Part shown: positions 58,768-64,000 of the stretch, in pieces
Position numbering within the stretch: the first letter of the stretch is position 1
How the letters are laid out: each line of letters begins with the position of its first letter
NCBI GenBank assembly: GCA_002633005.1
Contig: NMRA01000028.1
Location: forward strand, 460,606-524,605
DNA from: Phoronis australis
Lineage: Eukaryota > Phoronida > Phoronidae
Length of the DNA: 64,000 nucleotides
Direction of reading: 5' to 3'
Position numbers and translations under genes: made by a program
Notes under the pieces: generated by a model
Databases searched by the model: none
What the model saw: the letters and a program-made list of their open reading frames with translations, nothing else
What the model was told of the DNA's origin: nothing

Positions 58768-61038
58768 GTATGTTTAATACGACTGGAAACAGGACATCAT
58801 TCTCAACGCAAATTTCACTAAAAATAAGGGGATTCAAAAACTTCCTCTAACTTAACGACATCAGTTGATGAATTCAAAAATGTTGAAAATTTAAATATCG
58901 CCGCGATAACATGGCCATTCATCGAATAATAAAACACCAAGTCCTGAGGGCCTTCAGGTTAAACATTATGTTTTCAACTTTTCTTTTTTTCAAATGCGCG
59001 TTGTCTTCCTAGTGACTTGTGATGTTTTACGTTATAACAGGAGCCGGATGTAGATTTTTATACGTGAAATGGTATTATAGTTACAGTTACCTCTAGAAAT
59101 CGCGGTCAGGGTGAACAGACACTATGCGTTGAAAGGTCTAAGTCCGCTGGGTACGTGTTATTTTTATATGTGAAGCGGTTAGTCACGCTACCCCTGCACA
59201 GATACAATACCCCGAAAGAACATCCTCAAGAATCGTTCATCACTCCCATCACCACCCCCCCCCCCCNCCCCCCTCTCTCCTCCGTACAAACTCTACTACC
59301 ACGCATAGTGGTGCGAACTCGAAATGAACCCAAGATTCGACCGACAACAAGGTCGAGTAAAAGTTCGAATTTTAGCCTAATGCTTGCGTCAAGTGCAAAA
59401 TAGGATCAAAGCGTTATTCATGTAAAGCTTAAGTATTCAATAATAGAATAATAGACACGTATCTTGAGTTCGCACCAAAGTAGAATAGACATGCCAAAAA
59501 TACTTTCTAACCCGGGCTATGGCCTTAGAAATTACTTCGCACCTGAGAAATCAACTCTCGCCTCAGAAATCAACTCACCCGGCGTAAGCAAACTAGGTAT
59601 CATTTTGAAAACACTCAGGTAATCTTCGTCGGAACAAACCGGTCTTCGTGAGAGCAAAAATGTTATTTTGTCAAAGATATAGTTGGAGATGATTGCAAAT
59701 GACAACAATGACGAGTTTACGTTATCTCCAGAGGACCATCATCATAATGATTCGACGCATAATTGGAGGACTTTTCATATTGGCGCTCTCTAGAGTAATA
59801 AGAGCAGGAAAGTGACTTCCTGTTGACCCCGACTCAGATTTCAATGGTGGCATAAAATCAATTCCAACACAGTGGTTCATTAATTTAAAAGCAGATGAAT
59901 AAATTCCATGTCTTCCCCTCCCATTGTTCAATCGATTTAAGTTCAGTAATTTATTTTAGCTTTTTGACACCGACTGGGATCGAATTCTCCTGCTTTATCA
60001 GCCGCAGCCATTGGTTTTGTTGCAAGATACTTCTTCGCATTGGGAAATGTATGGAATATGTTGTCCTTGTTCATCCATTAAAATTCCGAGAAGTTTGCAT
60101 TTTTATAAGATTTCAGTAGATCCACCGCACAACGGGGGAAATGTATCGGCATTATAATGGTAGGAAAGGTGTTATAACGCTTTTTATACCAGTAGGTTGA
60201 AACCTCACGTCCGCATTGGGATCTGTAGGTGGCGTTCAACACTTGTCCAAAAAAGACCTGATCGCCACCTGGCGAGTTAGTGAATTTTAATATGGCGCCG
60301 CAATTTCGCAGTCACCTATTGTTTGCCGTATATTTGGGAATAGAATTTGTACATTGTCAGGTGCAGACCGACAGTGGTTTTAATGAATGTCAAAGAAATT
60401 CCAAACGCTCCCACATTCATTCTCAGAAAGATTCTGAAACTATTCTTCGCTTCCCTCAATTCGTTTAGCAATGGACTGGAAGCGCCTTCCTCAGTCAGTC
60501 TTTCAAAACCTGACCTTGTGGCCTTTTACTCCAATCGATGTGGACCAAACATAAAGTTATTTGCAGTGACCAACTAATGTCTTTTCACCTTTGTATTTTC
60601 ACCTGCTTTCTCAGTGAGATGTATATTCCACTCAATCATATCAAACAAACAAAATCTTCTGCCAATTTCTGTGCCAATGTCTGTCAGGCAAAATCCTGCC
60701 CCCCCNCCATACCATGAGCCTTTGCAAGTCCTTATGCTCAAATGTAATTGTTTTGAACATGTGCATGACCGTTTGAACAAGCCTTTGAGTGCCACGTAGC
60801 TGTTGCATGAGCAGAAAGAATTAACTAACGCCCGGTTTTGGATGGTACAGCACAAAAATGGTGGCAAGTTTGAAGTTTTAAGGCCTGCGACAATTTCCTC
60901 CTCTTCTTCTCAAACATTCGAGTTGTCCCTCGAGTAAAAGGCTAAAAAATGCTGTCTTTTATGAAAGAGCATTTTGGAAAACAAATAGTGGATTTTGTTG
61001 ACTTTGCGAGTTTTTTGAATTTTAAAAACATTTTTCAG
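58768..61038. other. Presumed intron or intergenic DNA, no supported exon
   Basis: Contains poly-C runs with N at 59267 and 60706. A frame at 60292-60468 (MAPQFRSHLLFAVYLG...) resembles a signal peptide but lacks further support. Confidence 0.4.
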
Positions 61039-61220
61039 ATGGGATCGCCAAAGGAGGTTTTGATGACTCTCATAGACCCCGAGTATGCTACTCGACCTAT
61101 TGGACCTGGGGTTGGCCCGAGAGGGCCTGCCACAACGTGGAGAATTTTCAACCCATTTGGCAAGTAAAACGGCAGACTATATCTTCTTCTCACAGGAAAG
61201 CAACTATTTATCTTGTCACA
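61039..61220 (+). CDS. Candidate downstream exon (weak)
   Basis: A TTTTTCAG acceptor at 61031-61038 is followed by a frame that fits a phase 1 intron and gives a Cys/Trp-rich stretch, CYSTYWTWGWPERACHNVENF, ending at a TGA near 61220. It could be the C-terminal exon of the gene at 57849. All three plus frames and one minus frame are open here, so it may equally be repeat DNA. Confidence 0.2.
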
Positions 61221-62321
61221 TGACGCGCAGTCAACACCACGAAATACCTCCTGAAGCCATTCATTAGAATTGACCCTTATGTGTGTAGAGTTAGCGATCC
61301 CACTTCTTCCGAGATTGTATAGGATTTCATACATGTAGGTAAGATCTATAACTCAGTTTCTCTTTTGCAACACTGAGTTGCTCCAGTAAGCCTATGAAGT
61401 AAATATTTTTTGCCATCTTGTTGCGAGCTACTAAATCATTAATTGATAGGCCTTACTAACCACTGGTCAAACTCTTATGGGGCGAAATGCGCGCCTTAAT
61501 TTGTAAAGAGCATTTAAAAGTCTTTTTAAAGAAGTCCATGGGCCAATACTGAAAATAACCCATTTGTTCAAAACATTTTCTCAAGGCAGTTTTGAAAGGC
61601 AAAAGTACTTTCATCTTCTGTCCTGAAACTGTTCAACCGCAATAATTGTTCCAAAATCAGGCTGGTGAATTCTCCACATACTGAGCTTAATAGCCTTTAT
61701 TTTTGTCATGTCAGCAACAGCGTAATGGTCAGTGTCATTAATTATCAGGGATGGTAAGGAAACAAACCGTATGAATAATACCACCCTGGCTTTACAACAG
61801 AAACCCATTAGGTGGACAAATCGAACACAGTCTTATAACATGAACACTTGACGGTAGTTTAATGAACTGTAGACTCTTGTGACGCTGAATAAGACCCACT
61901 TTTGAAAGATCCGGTTTTAGCTTGCAGTAGTAGTTGTGATGGTGATGTTGGTAGTAGTAGTAGTGGTGGTGGTGGTAGTGGTAGAGGTAATGGTAGTAGA
62001 AATAGTATATATAGTAGCAGGAAGAGATAACCAGGAAGGGACAACTGTTTTAGCGCATTTTAACGGATATTCAAAAGTGATTTCAAAAGTAAATGTTAAA
62101 GTCGTCTGGAATCCAAGCATTGTGTTCGAAAGCTTAACTCTTTAGCTATAAAATGACACCACTTTGGTCCCCAAAGACTGCATATTAATGGCACTAGGAT
62201 GCTTTGAACATGACTTGTTTTACCCTTAAAAAGTCGCCTCTTCCCAGGCATGTACTCGGGCATGATCCTCTTTTCTGAACCAACAGATGTCACTTATATA
62301 TGCAAATGAGGCTCGCATCTC
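61221..62321. other. No gene; GT-rich trinucleotide tract at 61932-61998
   Basis: (GTA/GTG)n simple repeat inside. Frames through it (Val-rich plus, Thr-rich minus) are artefacts. Confidence 0.6.
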
Positions 62322-62357
62322 CTACGTCATATGACGTCATACGATGTCATATACGAC
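62300..62357. promoter_or_regulatory. Octamer plus CRE-like palindromes
   Basis: ATGCAAAT (62300-62307) is followed by TACGTCATATGACGTCATA, which contains the full CRE-type palindrome ATGACGTCAT at 62331-62340, and another GATGTCAT. No start codon or exon nearby is established. Confidence 0.3.
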
Positions 62358-62666
62358 GCGAACTTCCAATTTGAACCCGGCTCCGGTGCCTATCATAGCG
62401 AATGACTTGAAACGCAGTTCTACTTGATTGGGCAGATCTAAGAAAATTTAGAACTCACACAAGTCAATGTTCAAAGAACATTGAATGGTTTTATATGAAA
62501 ATACATTTAATTGTATTTGGATACGCTTGCATATGTGTAAGCGTGGACTTTGTCATTTTGCTTAAATCAGATTTAGAAGCAGGTGTTCAAAAGTCAAGAA
62601 ATTAGCTGCTCCCGCCACGGGTGGCAGGTGTCGTGGCGTCCGAGTCGCCGGGAATTCCGATCCATG

Positions 62667-62772
62667 CATGCGCAATTCGACGAACTAATGCTAAGTCGCT
62701 GGTCAGCTCTGCTATGATTCATGCGCAATTCGAAGAACTAATGCTAGTCGCTGGTCAGCTCCGCTATGATTC
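62667..62772 (+). repeat. 53-bp tandem duplication
   Basis: Two copies of a unit starting CATGCGCAATTCGA and ending TCTGCTATGATT in the first and TCCGCTATGATT in the second; three differences. Confidence 0.8.
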
Positions 62773-63584
62773 ATTTGAGACGTGCGGCTTATAGTAGCTC
62801 GAACCTATACCCGTGTTGTGGCTCCAAGGTCGTTCTGTTTGACCCAGTTTCGGGAAAATTTTATTTTAATACGGTCATTTCCTGAAGATTTTTTTGAAAG
62901 ATATGATCCCAAAATCCTTGGCCTATAGTTGAAACACTGAGCCATTGGTCCAGCTTCTGCCGCCGGGAGGCTGGGGAAAATGCTATGGAACGCGTGTCCC
63001 AAAAATGCACACACTTCAACTCCTGCAGTTCAAGTTCTTTTCCCGTCAATCACTGTGCGCGGATTCTACGCGGGCAGCCAACGCCTTATTTTTAATGTGG
63101 GTGCGTCACTGAGTCACGACGTGTCCAGCCTTTGCAGCTGCACGGGAATGTCAAGCAAACGATTCGGTTTAGAAGAACCTAAATTCATTGCACAATACTA
63201 CTGGGAACTACAAGCATCAAGGAAATGCAACAAGACAATCTTTCCAAATTTACGAGCAATGACTAGAATTTCTTTTTCGATCCGATCTACGGTTTGTAAA
63301 TTTTTGAATTTCTTTAGTCTAGTTTTTTTATAAAGTTCAATACATTCATGAATATGACTGTTATCGTTTAGAGTCCTTCTTTGCGATATGGTGGTCTGAT
63401 GATGGTTCGAATTTTTGCAAGTCCGTCCTTCAGCCTTCAACTAAGTTCCGAACTTAGTTGACGCATCGCCATTTCTTACAAGACAGTTCCTGTGCTGTGC
63501 ACGAATGTTTTGTGTTTTTGATGAATTTGAAATCTCAACTTCCCCTCGTGGAGTAGTTGGCAGTGTCATGCCGGAGGTGTATAG

Positions 63585-63655
63585 AGGGCGCAGCACTGAA
63601 AAAAGTGGGGGCTAAAGCCCCCTCAGCCCCCCTGCAGTGCACCGCCTATGGACCA
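63585..63655 (-). mobile_element. hAT-like GC-rich element end
   Basis: Minus strand reads CAGGGGGGCTGAGGGGGCTT then AGCCCCCAC, a hairpin typical of hAT-type MITE ends. Only one end recognised. Confidence 0.35.
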
Positions 63656-63674
63656 CTGAAAAACTTGAACTGAA

Positions 63675-64000
63675 TGGAGAATGTCACCCGATTTAATTAG
63701 TCTTTTTTGCCTTATTAATTGGTCTATATCCACATTGCCTCGCACACGGTCGACCTTATCTTGCCAAGAGGTGTCTCGTTAACCTGTGAGGAAGGTGAGA
63801 AACGACACTAGCGACGTCAGTGGTTCATCTGCACTAAATGAGAGTGAATGCCGCTATGTTGCGGTGCATGGTTCCCGCTTGTGCGAGCTATGCAGCTGCG
63901 AGGAAAGCGGGAATATCGTTTTTTCGACTTCCTCGAGAGTCCGAAATGTTTAGGAAGTGGATCGCAGTAGTGAAGAATGAAAAGTACGCTGTAAATAGCA
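63675..64000 (+). mobile_element. THAP/TTAA (Kolobok-like) element, left end, runs off the window
   Basis: Starts TGGAGAATGTCACCCGATTT after TGAA (a mutated TTAA). Co-linear with 29336-29660 and with the minus strand of 54230-53918. Confidence 0.75.
63856..64000 (+). CDS. THAP-domain transposase N-terminus (partial, open to window end)
   Basis: From ATG at 63856 the frame is open to the last base. It shows the THAP zinc-finger start: Cys residues in CMVPACASYAAARKAGISFF, then RLPRESEMFRKW and VVKNEKYAVNS. The later Cys-His pair, visible as CGRHF in the 29.7-kb copy, lies beyond the window. Unlike the other copies, no stop or frameshift is seen in the 48 codons available, so this copy could be less decayed. 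Confidence 0.65.
   Translation, partial: MLRCMVPACASYAAARKAGISFFRLPRESEMFRKWIAVVKNEKYAVNS

Noticed and set aside
60292-60468. Possible secreted protein start (MAPQFRSHLLFAVYLG...)
   Set aside because: It has a leader-like start and a possible donor at 60360, but no following exon, promoter or homologue was found.
61859-62145. Val-rich and Thr-rich frames
   Set aside because: Translation of a GTA/GTG simple repeat on both strands.

Overview
The window looks like intergenic and intron-rich DNA from an animal, most likely a marine invertebrate. It is AT-rich. GT-AG introns, TATA boxes and AATAAA signals are recognisable. It is crowded with decayed eukaryotic mobile elements: non-LTR retrotransposon tails, a Ty3/gypsy pol remnant, Tc1 and mariner transposases, THAP-domain elements with TTAA target sites, hAT-like ends, tRNA-like SINEs and foldback elements. 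There is no operon, bacterial gene, CRISPR array or true tRNA/rRNA gene. The phylum cannot be fixed from this sequence alone. Most long open frames here are chance or transposon fragments; the real genes are split into very small exons.

The main content is a decayed tandem array (about 10.4-51.3 kb) of a two-gene module. Each module has a minus-strand gene (here M) and a plus-strand gene (here P), transcribed away from each other. Both encode tiny cysteine-free secreted precursors with the same plan: TATA promoter, non-coding first exon, short intron, signal-peptide exon ending in phase 2, one exon of 117 or 135 nt coding for the whole secreted part, then a last exon adding a few residues after Glu-Lys-Arg. 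P1 (24.3-27.6 kb) and P2 (42.6-45.6 kb) are complete, 65 residues each. M2 (32.5-36.8 kb) is complete, 60 residues. M1 (17.9-19.9 kb) has lost exon 2, M3 (49.9 kb) keeps only its last exon, and two promoter-only P remnants lie at 13.9 and 15.0 kb. All predicted mature peptides begin Phe-Thr-Ala. I do not recognise the family. Secreted signalling, defence, venom or reproductive peptides are all possible.

Layout: 1-10.3 kb has scattered repeats (foldback at 0.8 kb, LINE tail at 2.8-3.5 kb, SINE at 3.7 kb, Tc1 remnant at 7.5 kb, LINE tail at 9.9 kb). 10.4-15.7 kb is a truncated module U0, duplicated at a single-N junction. 17.4-32.3 kb is U1 (M1 pseudogene, P1, mariner with a nested THAP element). 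32.3-49.4 kb is U2 (M2, P2, mariner without the nested element). 49.4-51.3 kb is the start of U3. Further diverged U-type flank sequence occurs at 54.2 and 56.8 kb. At 57.8 kb an unrelated secreted gene begins, with a farnesoic-acid-O-methyltransferase-like (Methyltransf_FA) domain in a symmetrical phase 1-1 exon; its 3' part is not resolved. The window ends inside another THAP-domain transposon.

Transposon presence or absence between the copies gives relative dates: the gypsy and mariner insertions predate the U1/U2 duplication, while the TTAA/THAP element at 29.3-31.0 kb, a hairpin MITE at 31.9 kb and an LTR-like insertion at 34.8 kb came later. All coordinates of exons and repeat edges were read by eye; no alignment or database search was run.
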